Assembly: GCF_005938385.1 (NCBI RefSeq)
Contig: NZ_VCRA01000028.1
Location: forward strand, 26,904 to 90,903
Direction: 5' to 3'
Source: Paenibacillus mesophilus
GTDB taxonomy: Bacteria; Bacillota; Bacilli; Paenibacillales; NBRC-103111
Length of the DNA: 64,000 nucleotides
Part shown: positions 15,978-24,786 of the stretch, in pieces
Layout of the letters: each line of letters begins with the position of its first letter
Numbering within the stretch: position 1 is the stretch's first letter
Notes under the pieces: generated by a model
What the model saw: only the letters and a program-made list of their open reading frames with translations
Told to the model about the DNA's origin: nothing
Databases searched by the model: none
Made by a program: the position numbers and the translations under genes

Positions 15978-18900
15978 CTACTCCGTCAAGTTCTCGATGA
16001 CGATATTATCGAAATAAATTTGCTGATTGTAAGCGTACAGTCCCGGATACCCTTCCGCGAAAGATGCGTCCACCGCCGAAACAACCTGCATCTCATCGAG
16101 GTACAGCGCCAGCGACTGCCCGTTCAGCTCGAAGATAAGCTCTCGGTAGTTTCCAATAAAATCCGTAGCCATCGGCCCCGAACTAGCCAGCGTTGAAACG
16201 ACGCCGTTCGCGATTTTGAACAGCTTGAACCTCTCAGACGAATGCTCGTATACGGCATAATAGAAATTGCTGCTGTCCACGTACCTGCCCATAAAACCGA
16301 GCCGGACCGGCGTCCCCGAGCCCCATGCATCGACCATGATACGGGCGGTCATCCGATAGTCGGTCCGTTTCTCATAGTTCATACTCCTGGCCGTGTTGGC
16401 CGCGTTCGAATTGTAGTACGCCATATTGCCGCTGCCGTCGTCCTTCACCTGCCAAGTTCCGGCTACGGGAGCCCATCCGACCGTTGTCCCGTCTTCGAAA
16501 TCGAATACTCCCGGACCGTCGACCGGCTCCACTACTTCCACCTGCGCCGTCGTCCCAAGCGTACCGTTGCCGGTCGCCACGCTAACGCCCAGATGAAGCG
16601 CGCCCGCTGCATTCCCGGTCAAACGGCCTTCCGTATCGACACTGGCGATGGCGGGGGAATCGCTCACATATTGAACCGGATAACCGGACAAATCGATGTA
16701 CCCTCCAAGCGCGGATACGCCGTACACGATCGTACCGACGGTTTGGCCTAAATAAACTTTATCCGGTATGATGACGCCGACCGAGGCGAGCGAGTCGTTG
16801 ACCAGCACATGATAGCGGCCGATAATCGTCTTGCCGCCTTTGGTGACGGATACGGCAATTTCGGCCACGCCGGTTCCCGCCGCCGTCACCCGTCCGCTCG
16901 AGTCGACGGTCGCCGCAGCCGGATTACTGCTCGTGAAAGCGATCAAAGCCCCCGACAAATCGGCCGCGAAGCCCGTCGCCGTCCGGACCATCATGCCAAG
17001 CTGAGCCGATCCCCCCGTTTCCAACCGGGTCCAGGAGCGGCTGCCTTCGTCTCCTTGACGTTTCACGAACACGGAAGCGATCGGATCGGCGGCATCGGCA
17101 TACGCGAACGTTTCCGGCAATCCGATGCTTTCCACGGCGATATCCCGGAACCCCGTCCGGTAAGCGGGAGAATCGTAGCGAAGACGATAGTCACCCTTGG
17201 CTGCATCCATAAACAGCGGATCGGCAAGCAGCGAGTGACCGTCGTACTTCCCTTTATCCAACTGTCGCCACTCTTCATAAGTGCCGGCCGGAATCGTTCC
17301 GCCGAATCCGTAAATCTGGTCCGCTTTGTAGTACGTATTGGCGTCGGCGTAAGCGACCTTGTGCCCGTCCCAGTAGTTGATATAGTACAACCGTGAACTG
17401 TTATCGTAGAATACGTTTCGCGAGAACTCGAGGGCCGACGCCCGCTCGTTCCCGGTTTGGGTCGAGCCTGCGGTTCCGTTCGTATCGCGGTTGTCCGCCA
17501 TGACGTTGTTGTCGACGCGAATGCCGATTCCTTTCAGCATGAGCGTATTGTTCAGGAAGCCGCCGCCGTTTTGCTGCAAGCCGTGGATCACATTATTTTG
17601 TACAAGGATGTCGTCGGAATTGTCATCGAGATAAATCCCGAAGCCGAACGAACGATTCGCTTCCACCGTCAAGGCCGGTATGTCGCTGTCATGGATCCGG
17701 TTGCTGCGGATTACGCTGCCCGTGCCTGTGCCCCATGTCGCGATTACACCGGCATCCTGCGAATCTTGGACCGAGTGGGAGACGTCATTGAACTCCACGA
17801 TATTGTTCCGCGCATGCTGAAAGTCCCGGTAATTGCTCTCCGTAACCGTTACACCGCCGATCGTCGAGCCGATGAGAATCCCTTTCCGCTGCCCTTTCAG
17901 GTGGATCGCATAGCGGGGTGAATCGTGTACCCGGTTATACGAGATGACGTTCTCTCCGCTGTCATAGATGCGAATGCCGCCGCTGTTGCCGTACAGCTGC
18001 CCGACCCGGAAAACGTGGTTGCCGCTGATCCGGTTGCCGGTGCTTATATGCGCGCTCGTCCGCCCGTTGCCTTCCACGCTGACGCCGTTATAGCCGGTAT
18101 CCCTGATTTCGTTGCCCTCGATCGTGTTGGACTGCGCCCAGCCGAGCAGGCGGACGCCGTGGTCTCCCGTATTGTAAATCCGGCTGTTCGTGATCGCGAC
18201 GTTCCGCACATTTTCCCCGCGTACGCCGTCCTTACCGATATCCGTATTGCGAATCGTCAGCCCTTCCAGCCGGATGCCGCTGACGGGCGCCTGCTCAGAG
18301 CTCCCTTTCAGTTCCACTACGTGTCCCGCATAAGGCGCGCTTACGCCGCCGTTAAGCTGAGAGACGTCGCGAGGATAGTAATACAGCATGCCGGCCGCCC
18401 GATCCAAATAAAACTCGCCCGGCTGGTCGAGCAGCTCCAAAGCGCCTTGAACGAAATAGCGGGAGCCCGGTCCGATCACATAAGGAACCGGACTGGCGAG
18501 CTTCGCGATACGATCGGCGTAATCGATCCCGGCGAGATCTACTGTATACGAATACCAATATTCATACCCTTTGCTCCCTCCGGGCCATATAAGCGCTTCC
18601 ATGTTGCTTTTGTCGGCAACGGCCGGAATATCGCCCGCGTAAAACTTGAACTCGCTTTTTTCTTTACCGGTTACGGAGCTTTCGACCCGGTTGTATGCGT
18701 TCCCGTTCGCTTGAATGTTCGGATAGCGCGCTTTGACGGCACGAACCGAATTTTCATAAAGCGTATCGAAATTCCAGGACGTTCCGACATTCGCCTTATA
18801 AATCGTCGCGCTGTGCGGCACCCAGCCGGTAATCGCTTTGCTTGCGTCGAGCCCCGCCGATTCCCCCGGATAGCTCCGGTATACGACCTCGTGCCCGTCC

Positions 18901-19214
18901 CTGCCGGAATCGGCCCCCGTCAGTGTAAACGAAGAATCGAGCCGGTACACGCCCTCCCGCATATACACGGTAACGTCCGAGCTCATTCCGCCTGCTATAC
19001 TCTCTCTGACGGCATCCCTCGCTCTCCCGGGTGTACGGAACGGGGAGCCGATCGTACCGTTCCCGCTCCCGTCATCCCCCGACGGCGCAACGTAATAGGC
19101 GGTCTCCGCTTCCGCCGTCCCGGCAATCAACCATTGCTGCATCCCGAACCCCCCGAACGCAATAGCCGCCATCATCGCGGCTTTCTTCCATCGCTTCCGA
19201 TCGTTATTCCCCAC
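15978..19214 (-). CDS. Secreted right-handed beta-helix protein with Ig-like and C-terminal LamG-like domains
   Basis: 1078 residues from the GTG at 19214, chosen because AAGGGAGG stands 8 nt upstream. A Sec signal (KKAAMMAAIAFGGFGMQQW, ending TAEA) leads into 'YYVAPSGDDGSGNGTIGSPF', the typical opening of right-handed beta-helix glycan-active proteins. Parallel beta-helix repeats follow to about residue 700. Residues about 715-900 hold two bacterial Ig-like (BIG_2 type) domains: 'FTSSNPAAATVDSSGRVTA' and 'YVSDSPAIASVDTEGRLTG'. Residues from about 905 form a concanavalin/LamG-like module ('FDFEDGTTVGWAPVAGTW', 'FDNIVIENL'), probably sugar-binding. It is the last gene of the likely SBP-FAD-FAD-AraC-beta-helix operon, 42 nt after the AraC gene. 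Confidence 0.88.
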   Translation of the reverse strand: MGNNDRKRWKKAAMMAAIAFGGFGMQQWLIAGTAEAETAYYVAPSGDDGSGNGTIGSPFRTPGRARDAVRESIAGGMSSDVTVYMREGVYRLDSSFTLTGADSGRDGHEVVYRSYPGESAGLDASKAITGWVPHSATIYKANVGTSWNFDTLYENSVRAVKARYPNIQANGNAYNRVESSVTGKEKSEFKFYAGDIPAVADKSNMEALIWPGGSKGYEYWYSYTVDLAGIDYADRIAKLASPVPYVIGPGSRYFVQGALELLDQPGEFYLDRAAGMLYYYPRDVSQLNGGVSAPYAGHVVELKGSSEQAPVSGIRLEGLTIRNTDIGKDGVRGENVRNVAITNSRIYNTGDHGVRLLGWAQSNTIEGNEIRDTGYNGVSVEGNGRTSAHISTGNRISGNHVFRVGQLYGNSGGIRIYDSGENVISYNRVHDSPRYAIHLKGQRKGILIGSTIGGVTVTESNYRDFQHARNNIVEFNDVSHSVQDSQDAGVIATWGTGTGSVIRSNRIHDSDIPALTVEANRSFGFGIYLDDNSDDILVQNNVIHGLQQNGGGFLNNTLMLKGIGIRVDNNVMADNRDTNGTAGSTQTGNERASALEFSRNVFYDNSSRLYYINYWDGHKVAYADANTYYKADQIYGFGGTIPAGTYEEWRQLDKGKYDGHSLLADPLFMDAAKGDYRLRYDSPAYRTGFRDIAVESIGLPETFAYADAADPIASVFVKRQGDEGSRSWTRLETGGSAQLGMMVRTATGFAADLSGALIAFTSSNPAAATVDSSGRVTAAGTGVAEIAVSVTKGGKTIIGRYHVLVNDSLASVGVIIPDKVYLGQTVGTIVYGVSALGGYIDLSGYPVQYVSDSPAIASVDTEGRLTGNAAGALHLGVSVATGNGTLGTTAQVEVVEPVDGPGVFDFEDGTTVGWAPVAGTWQVKDDGSGNMAYYNSNAANTARSMNYEKRTDYRMTARIMVDAWGSGTPVRLGFMGRYVDSSNFYYAVYEHSSERFKLFKIANGVVSTLASSGPMATDFIGNYRELIFELNGQSLALYLDEMQVVSAVDASFAEGYPGLYAYNQQIYFDNIVIENLTE

Positions 19215-19256
19215 TGGACGCCCTCCCTTATCGGCGAACCGCGCACTGCGCATCCT

Positions 19257-20090
19257 CTATCCGTTGCGGAACTGGCGCGGCGATATGCCTACTTCTCTTG
19301 CAAACAAACGGGTGAAATAAAGCGGATCTTGGAAGCCTACTTCCCTCGCGATTTTGGAAATCGGCTCGCGGGTCGAGCGCAGCATCTGCTTCGCCGTATC
19401 GAGCCTGACCTTATTCATATATTCAAGCGGCGTATAGCCCGAATATTTCTTGAACAGCACCGAGTAATAGCTGGGCGAAAGAGAAGCCATCCGCGCCAGC
19501 CCGTCGCGGGCGAGCCGCTGCGTGTAATGGTCGCGGATATACCGCATCGAATCGGAGATGAGACCGGCTATCTCGTCATCCGTCCGGTGCTTGCTGTCGA
19601 ATTGCTCCGCGAGCCATAGCAGCAATTCCGTAAAATGCTGCCGGACCGCCCATTCGAAGCCGGCTTTTTGGCTGTCCCACAGCTCGTGCAGCTTCCTCAT
19701 CCGCGTTTCCATGCTTTTGTACTCGGCGGCCATCGAGAACGACGGCTCGAACGGAAGCCGTTCGTGCTCGGAACCGACTTTAAGCTGCATCCCTTCCCAT
19801 TCCAGCAAATAATGCATAAAGTGTACCGTGTAATACCTGAGAGGGGAGGCGGGCGACGTCGCTATCCGCATATGATCTCCCGGACGGAGGTGATAGATCG
19901 CGCCTGCCGCCAGCTCATAGGCCGCACCGTTCAGTTCCAGCGTCCCTTCGCCGGATACGACGAAAGTAAAGTTGAACAGATTGGTCGGTTTCCGCTCCAC
20001 CTTGTATTGATACTCTTCCCAGAAACGGACGTCCCGGAATTGCACATCGATCATCTTCGGGAAAAAACGTTCCAAAAACTCGTACCTCAT
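19257..20090 (-). CDS. AraC-family transcriptional regulator (cupin sensor + HTH)
   Basis: 277 residues, soluble. An N-terminal cupin-type effector domain ('FNFTFVVSGEGTLELNGAAY', 'YHLRPGDHMRI') precedes an AraC double helix-turn-helix: 'LARMASLSPSYYSVLFKKYS', 'YTPLEYMNKVRLDTAKQML' and 'IAREVGFQDPLYFTRLF'. GGGAGG lies upstream of the ATG. It sits between the FAD gene pair (80 nt) and the large beta-helix gene (42 nt), all same strand, so it probably regulates its own operon in response to a sugar ligand. Confidence 0.9.
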   Translation of the reverse strand: MRYEFLERFFPKMIDVQFRDVRFWEEYQYKVERKPTNLFNFTFVVSGEGTLELNGAAYELAAGAIYHLRPGDHMRIATSPASPLRYYTVHFMHYLLEWEGMQLKVGSEHERLPFEPSFSMAAEYKSMETRMRKLHELWDSQKAGFEWAVRQHFTELLLWLAEQFDSKHRTDDEIAGLISDSMRYIRDHYTQRLARDGLARMASLSPSYYSVLFKKYSGYTPLEYMNKVRLDTAKQMLRSTREPISKIAREVGFQDPLYFTRLFAREVGISPRQFRNG

Positions 20091-20170
20091 CCCGCCGTCG
20101 CCTCCCGTCAGCCGTATTGCGGCAAATTGATTCTATAGCGTGCCTTGCTCAGCGGGCAAAAACTCCGCTT

Positions 20171-22027
20171 CTACAGCCACCCACCCTGCGCCTGCTCCAT
20201 GGCCGACAATACTTTGTCCCTCATCGAAAATTTGATGTTCGTGCTGCCTTTGAACGAAATGTTCAGCTCCATATCGCTCCTTTCGCGGAAACGCCGGAAC
20301 GACCCCGCGATTGCCGGACGGGCGGCCGGATGCTTCTGTCCGATTTTGGCCAAAGCCATGACGGTGAACGAAACGTATTGAAAGCCAAGCTCCTCCTCGT
20401 CCGCCAAAAATTCCTTGTTGTCGTCGGAATACGTCCAGCCGCCCGGATCGTCCAAAATGCCCGTAAGCTCCGGCACGCTCTCCTCGTCGGACAGCAGGCC
20501 GAGCAAATAAATCGCAGCGTAGCCGCGCACCTGATTATATTTCCGGCTCGTGCCGGGAACGAACGGGTCCCGTTCCCGCACCGTCTCGCGGAGCACCGGA
20601 GCGGCCTGCGGATCGCCGAGCAGCGCGAGCGCGAAGGCGCTATGCTTGCGCAAATGCCCGCTCTCTCCCACCCGCATCCATTCCGCAAGCTTCGGGCGCG
20701 CCGACTCCCCCAATCGTTTGGCCGACCAAATCGCGAGCCCCGGCTTCGTGCCGTCCAAGCCTTCGCGGATATCGTTCCAATTACTTAGCCAGCCGACAAC
20801 CGGATTCTTCTCATCGGCATGGGACAGCGTTTCCTTGAACCCGACGCCCGCGGATTCATCGAGACATCCGGATTCCCGAAGCATCGGCAGCAGATCGGAG
20901 TAGGCTACGTTCCGGAGCGGCACCCGGTTGCGGATCGACAGCAGCGCGGCATAAGCGGCCGCTTCTCCGGATTTCTGCATATCCCGCTTCATGCGCACGC
21001 AGGCGGCCATATCGTGATCGACGCTCAAGCATCTGCCCGCTGCCAGCAGACCGTCATAGCCCCGCGGAATAAGCGCTCCGAGCGGAATCGGCACCGTAAA
21101 GTTATAGCCCCACATGCTGCAGGCGACCGTCCAGTTTTGCTGCGCCTCGCTTTCGAAGGCGACATCCTTGCTGTGGTTGTCGATGTTGGAATAAGCGTAG
21201 AACAGCGGCTCATCCTCGTAATTCTCTTCCAGAAAAGATTGCAGCGTCACCTGCCGTTCGCCGCGTATAAACCGGCCTTCGCGTATGCCGAGCAGAGGGG
21301 CGAGACGCAGCAGCCGTTCGGATGCATCATACGAGGGCCGAAGATGGGTCGGCAGCAGCGCGGATCGTATGATCGCCTTCGCCATGCTCGCGGCGTCCCG
21401 CGGATCGGCATAGCCCGAATCGGTATATTTGAAGCGCACCCTTCCTTGCGAGAGGCACAGGAGCACATTGGAGAAAGGCTGCGCCTGGCCGTCGAACGGC
21501 CGGCCTCCGTCCAGCTCGCATCCGGCCATGGCGCACACGTCCGCTTCGCCGGTACAATCGATGACGACGGCTGCCGACGCCGCTCGCCGCCCTCCGTGCG
21601 TGAACCATTCCACGCCCTTCACGATCGACCCTTCCATGAAAACCCCGGTGACAGTGGAGTCATAGCAGATTGTCACTCCCGCCTTCAACGCTTCCCGCTC
21701 GAGCGCGATCCTCTTCGTCTCGCCGTTTACGCCGAACGACGGAGTATATACGTCCTTCTCCAACTCCCCGGCTTGAAGGTCAAGCTCCTCGTGCAGGCCG
21801 CCTCTGCCGCCGAAGTAGTAGCCGAGCACGCCTCCGGCGGTTCCCGTGCCTCCCATGCAGTTCAAACGCTCGATGCCAAGCACGCGCAGCCCTTGACGCG
21901 CTGCGGCGATCGCCGCGATGCTGCCGGCCGTGCCGAGGCCGGCCACAATGACGTCATACCGTTCGGGCAGCGTGTGCTCGTACGGCGTTCTTACGACTTG
22001 GCCGTCATATAGCCTCGACAATTTCAC
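20171..22027 (-). CDS. FAD-dependent oxidoreductase
   Basis: 618 residues from the GTG at 22027, which lies just after AAAGGGGGCGGGGA. An upstream extension of 49 codons would overlap the previous gene and is Arg-rich non-family sequence. The N-terminus has the Rossmann FAD motif 'YDVIVAGLGTAGSIAAIAAA' followed by ERLNCMGGTGTAGG, as in FAD_oxidored (PF12831-type) proteins. 'VVIDCTGEADVCAMAG' and 'GLLAAGRCLSVDHDMAA' match later FAD-contact segments. The C-terminal ~180 residues look helical and HEAT-like. The substrate is unknown; family members include sugar and cyclitol oxidases. It overlaps the preceding FAD-related gene by 23 nt, indicating translational coupling. Confidence 0.85.
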   Translation of the reverse strand: MKLSRLYDGQVVRTPYEHTLPERYDVIVAGLGTAGSIAAIAAARQGLRVLGIERLNCMGGTGTAGGVLGYYFGGRGGLHEELDLQAGELEKDVYTPSFGVNGETKRIALEREALKAGVTICYDSTVTGVFMEGSIVKGVEWFTHGGRRAASAAVVIDCTGEADVCAMAGCELDGGRPFDGQAQPFSNVLLCLSQGRVRFKYTDSGYADPRDAASMAKAIIRSALLPTHLRPSYDASERLLRLAPLLGIREGRFIRGERQVTLQSFLEENYEDEPLFYAYSNIDNHSKDVAFESEAQQNWTVACSMWGYNFTVPIPLGALIPRGYDGLLAAGRCLSVDHDMAACVRMKRDMQKSGEAAAYAALLSIRNRVPLRNVAYSDLLPMLRESGCLDESAGVGFKETLSHADEKNPVVGWLSNWNDIREGLDGTKPGLAIWSAKRLGESARPKLAEWMRVGESGHLRKHSAFALALLGDPQAAPVLRETVRERDPFVPGTSRKYNQVRGYAAIYLLGLLSDEESVPELTGILDDPGGWTYSDDNKEFLADEEELGFQYVSFTVMALAKIGQKHPAARPAIAGSFRRFRERSDMELNISFKGSTNIKFSMRDKVLSAMEQAQGGWL

Positions 22028-22850
22028 ATTCCCCGCCCCCTTTCTCCCGCACGAGCCTATAGCCTTGATCGAGCGCCTGAAGCGGACTGTCGAAGCCGGC
22101 CGACGGCAGCCACGTCCAACGAGCCGAGAGCGGGTGCGGACCCGGCGGAACCCGGCTCTCAATGACGCCCGCAACGGCGGCGATCGTCCAAGCCGACAGC
22201 TGCTGCGGACGCAGCCGCCAATAATCGTGCAGCCCTTGACGCGCCTTCGGCCAGTCGCAGTCCGCAGGTACGCGCCATTTCAAAATATGCTCCTCCTCGA
22301 ATCGGCCTTGCGCAATGATCGCGCTTCGATCGTCCGGCTGCGAAACCGGCACATTCGCCGGACCGTGCAAATACGCGTTGAGTGTCAGCCGCTCCGACGA
22401 ATGCGGATTCGCGGTGTCGGACAGCCGGCACGTCGTCGTATCCAGTATCCGGTCCGCGATCACGGTACGGAAGCCGCTTACGTTGTATAATACGACTTCA
22501 TACCCCGATGCCAGCGCTTTTACCTCGACAATCTCCGTCATGAACAGCACGCCGATATGTTGCGCGAGATCCAGATGCCGACACAGCACCGGCGCCAAGC
22601 CCGGCAAATGAACGATTCCGTTGTCGCCGATCAAATTCCGTTCCGCAAGCTCCGACCGAAACCGTTCGCCGAAAGCCGACAAAACATAGTCCGCAGTCGT
22701 CAAGCCCGGGTTAAACGCTTCGATAAACTCATGGCCTACCGTCGAGCTGCGTTCCACGATGAGGACCTCTCCGCCCGCGGCCAATGCCGCCCCGATCCCG
22801 GCCAATGTAGCGCCGCATACGAGCAGCGGACAGTGTTGCAACGTTGTCAT
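22005..22850 (-). CDS. FAD-binding-like partner protein
   Basis: 281 residues. The N-terminus carries a Rossmann-type nucleotide loop, LLVCGATLAGIGAALAAGGE, then VLIVERSSTVG, which resembles the start of FAD_oxidored-type enzymes. The protein is much shorter than its neighbour and lacks the later 'AAGR' FAD segment. It may be a half-size partner subunit, or an accessory protein of the 618-residue oxidoreductase whose start codon lies inside its 3' end. I do not recognise a named family beyond this. It starts 43 nt after the SBP gene upstream. Confidence 0.7.
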   Translation of the reverse strand: MTTLQHCPLLVCGATLAGIGAALAAGGEVLIVERSSTVGHEFIEAFNPGLTTADYVLSAFGERFRSELAERNLIGDNGIVHLPGLAPVLCRHLDLAQHIGVLFMTEIVEVKALASGYEVVLYNVSGFRTVIADRILDTTTCRLSDTANPHSSERLTLNAYLHGPANVPVSQPDDRSAIIAQGRFEEEHILKWRVPADCDWPKARQGLHDYWRLRPQQLSAWTIAAVAGVIESRVPPGPHPLSARWTWLPSAGFDSPLQALDQGYRLVREKGGGECEIVEAI

Positions 22851-22893
22851 GATCCGATACCGTGCCTTTCCATGTTTGTATGCAAGCGGCGGG

Positions 22894-24210
22894 TCATTTC
22901 GACTTCTCCGCGGCGATCGCCTTGTTGATCGCTTCTTCGGCGGCGCGCAGCGTTGTATTGACGTCCCGGCTTTCGAGAATCATTTTCTCCATCTCCTTCA
23001 TGAACGGGGTGGAGGCGTTGACGTTCGCGAGTCCCGGCTTGCGCGCCGGCACGAGCGGAGTTTCTTTGTTGTAGCGGAAGGCGCCGACATTTTTCCCTTT
23101 GTAGAGCGGATCGTTTTTCAAGAACGATTTCCGCACCTCTTCGTTCGTAACCGAAGGGAACATGCCGAAGTCCGAGGCGAGATAGCTCTGCATGTCCTCC
23201 GACGTCAGCCAGGCCGCGACCTGGAAAGCCGCCTTCTTGTGCTTGCTGCTGTTCGTCATATACAGGTTGAGGAAGTCGGCGGGAATGCCCGCGCTCAGCT
23301 TATCCTTGTAGACCGGAGTTCCGACGACGTCCCAGTTGAACTTCCAATCCATAAAGTTTCTGGACGTGAATACGGTCATGGCGCCGAGTCCGGTCGTAAA
23401 CAGCCGCCAGTCCTGCTCCGTATTGATCGTTTTGGCATCGAAAGTAAGCCCCGGCATCGTATAGAACCGCTTGAAGTTCTCCGCCACCTTCTTCCAGCCG
23501 TCCGTCTGCACGGCGGCTTTGTCCTCCGACAAGCTCAAATACGTTTCGCCATACGGGTTTTGCGCGAAAAACGTGTTCATCCACCGTTCCACATAGCCGC
23601 GATAGACAACGCCGTCCTCCGTTCTCGTCATCCGTTTGGCGACTTCATAGACGTCGTCCCACGTCATGCCGTCCTTCGGGTAGGCCACGCCGAATTTGTC
23701 GAACAAATCCTTGTTGAAGTGCATCGCCTGCGTAGAAGCGCTGATCGGGATCCCGACGAGCTTGCCGCCGGCATCGTTTTTCATATGCTCGATCGAGACC
23801 GGGTTGAGGCGGGACAAGTCGAATTTCTCCGTCTTGACCAGCTCGCTTATATCGAACAGCAAGTCCCGTTTCGCCAGATCGGCGGCGCTGCGCGTCACGA
23901 AAATGTCGGGGACCGAGCCGGTTATCATCATATTGTCGATGGACGGTCCACCCGCATTCGTGTTTGGAACCGATTTCAAAGTAATGTGCGGAAACTTGGC
24001 CTTCGCCTTCTCGGCGATCGCATCGAACGTCGCTTGCGGCAGCGACAGGAGATAGAAGCTTACCTCTTCCGGCTCGGCTTGCGCTTTCGCTTTCGCCCCT
24101 ACGGTATCGGCTGCACCCCCTTGTCCGGCATTGCTACCGCAAGCCGCGGTCAGCAGCAAGGCGCCTGTCGTTAACGACAGCATAAGCCTGCTTCTCGTTT
24201 CTTTCTTCAT
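22894..24210 (-). CDS. Extracellular solute-binding lipoprotein
   Basis: 438 residues. The signal segment ends LLLTAACGS, a slightly unusual lipobox, with AAAGGGGGC upstream of the ATG. SBP motifs: 'KFPHITLKSV', 'FDKFGVAYPKDGMTWDDV' and C-terminal 'DVNTTLRAAEEAINKAIAAE'. It is the first gene of a probable operon with the two FAD genes, the AraC gene and the large beta-helix gene. No ABC permease is present, so it must share an importer elsewhere or serve as a sensor. Confidence 0.9.
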   Translation of the reverse strand: MKKETRSRLMLSLTTGALLLTAACGSNAGQGGAADTVGAKAKAQAEPEEVSFYLLSLPQATFDAIAEKAKAKFPHITLKSVPNTNAGGPSIDNMMITGSVPDIFVTRSAADLAKRDLLFDISELVKTEKFDLSRLNPVSIEHMKNDAGGKLVGIPISASTQAMHFNKDLFDKFGVAYPKDGMTWDDVYEVAKRMTRTEDGVVYRGYVERWMNTFFAQNPYGETYLSLSEDKAAVQTDGWKKVAENFKRFYTMPGLTFDAKTINTEQDWRLFTTGLGAMTVFTSRNFMDWKFNWDVVGTPVYKDKLSAGIPADFLNLYMTNSSKHKKAAFQVAAWLTSEDMQSYLASDFGMFPSVTNEEVRKSFLKNDPLYKGKNVGAFRYNKETPLVPARKPGLANVNASTPFMKEMEKMILESRDVNTTLRAAEEAINKAIAAEKSK

Positions 24211-24786
24211 GTGTTGCCCCCTTTATACGTTTTGGCAATAGAACGGGATACCGCTTACCTTGAAGCAGCTTTGTCTCTGTATCAACAAACATGCACATTT
24301 GTTACGATACAATTTTATTATATTTCCTTTAAAAACCATGTAAATGGATGGGAATTTTTCATTTATGGACGATTGTTTGAACTCACGAGACGGTAAAAAG
24401 CCGGGGCGACCCGCAATGGGAAAGACCGCTATCGGCTCCGACCGCCGATTGCCCGGGCTATCGTCTAATTAGCGGAACCGTTGTATGTTATTCGAGCCGT
24501 ATATGAGTTTGTGTAAAAAATAAAGGAACTGCATTCCGCTATTGAGCCCAATAGGCGCACATTCGCCTCTTACACGGCCCTTTAGCGAAAACCAGTTCCT
24601 TTATTACCGAAAAAAACGGGAAATATCAACAGTAACGGAGCCGAGTTCCGCTATTGCAAGCACCTACGCCACATGGAGGGAATATCGTCCGCTTAATGGA
24701 ACGTAATACGTTATTCCACCCGTATATGAGTTTGCGTAAATAATCGCACGGATGCGCCCGCCTCCCCCTTCTATCCATTCTCCCTC
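24211..24786. other. Intergenic region with dispersed palindromic repeats
   Basis: This 576-nt gap has no gene I can support. It contains the operator-like palindrome above. TAAAGGAACTG (24521-24531) pairs with CAGTTCCTTTA (24593-24603). There is also a direct repeat of about 24 nt reading CCGTATATGAGTTTG(T/C)GTAAA near 24497 and 24720. Similar GGAACTGCATTCCG-type palindromes recur near 40 kb. Confidence 0.55.
24279..24310. promoter_or_regulatory. Operator-like imperfect palindrome upstream of SBP operon
   Basis: GTATCAACAAA (24279-24289) and TTTGTTACGATAC (24298-24310) form an inverted repeat with a 2-nt bulge around CATGCACA, about 70 nt upstream of the SBP start. It looks like a dimeric repressor site. 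No binding protein can be assigned. Confidence 0.4.

Noticed and set aside
17925..19619. 564-codon plus-strand frame opposite the 1078-residue beta-helix and AraC genes
   Set aside because: It spans two real minus-strand genes and has no ribosome site or domain; an antisense artefact.
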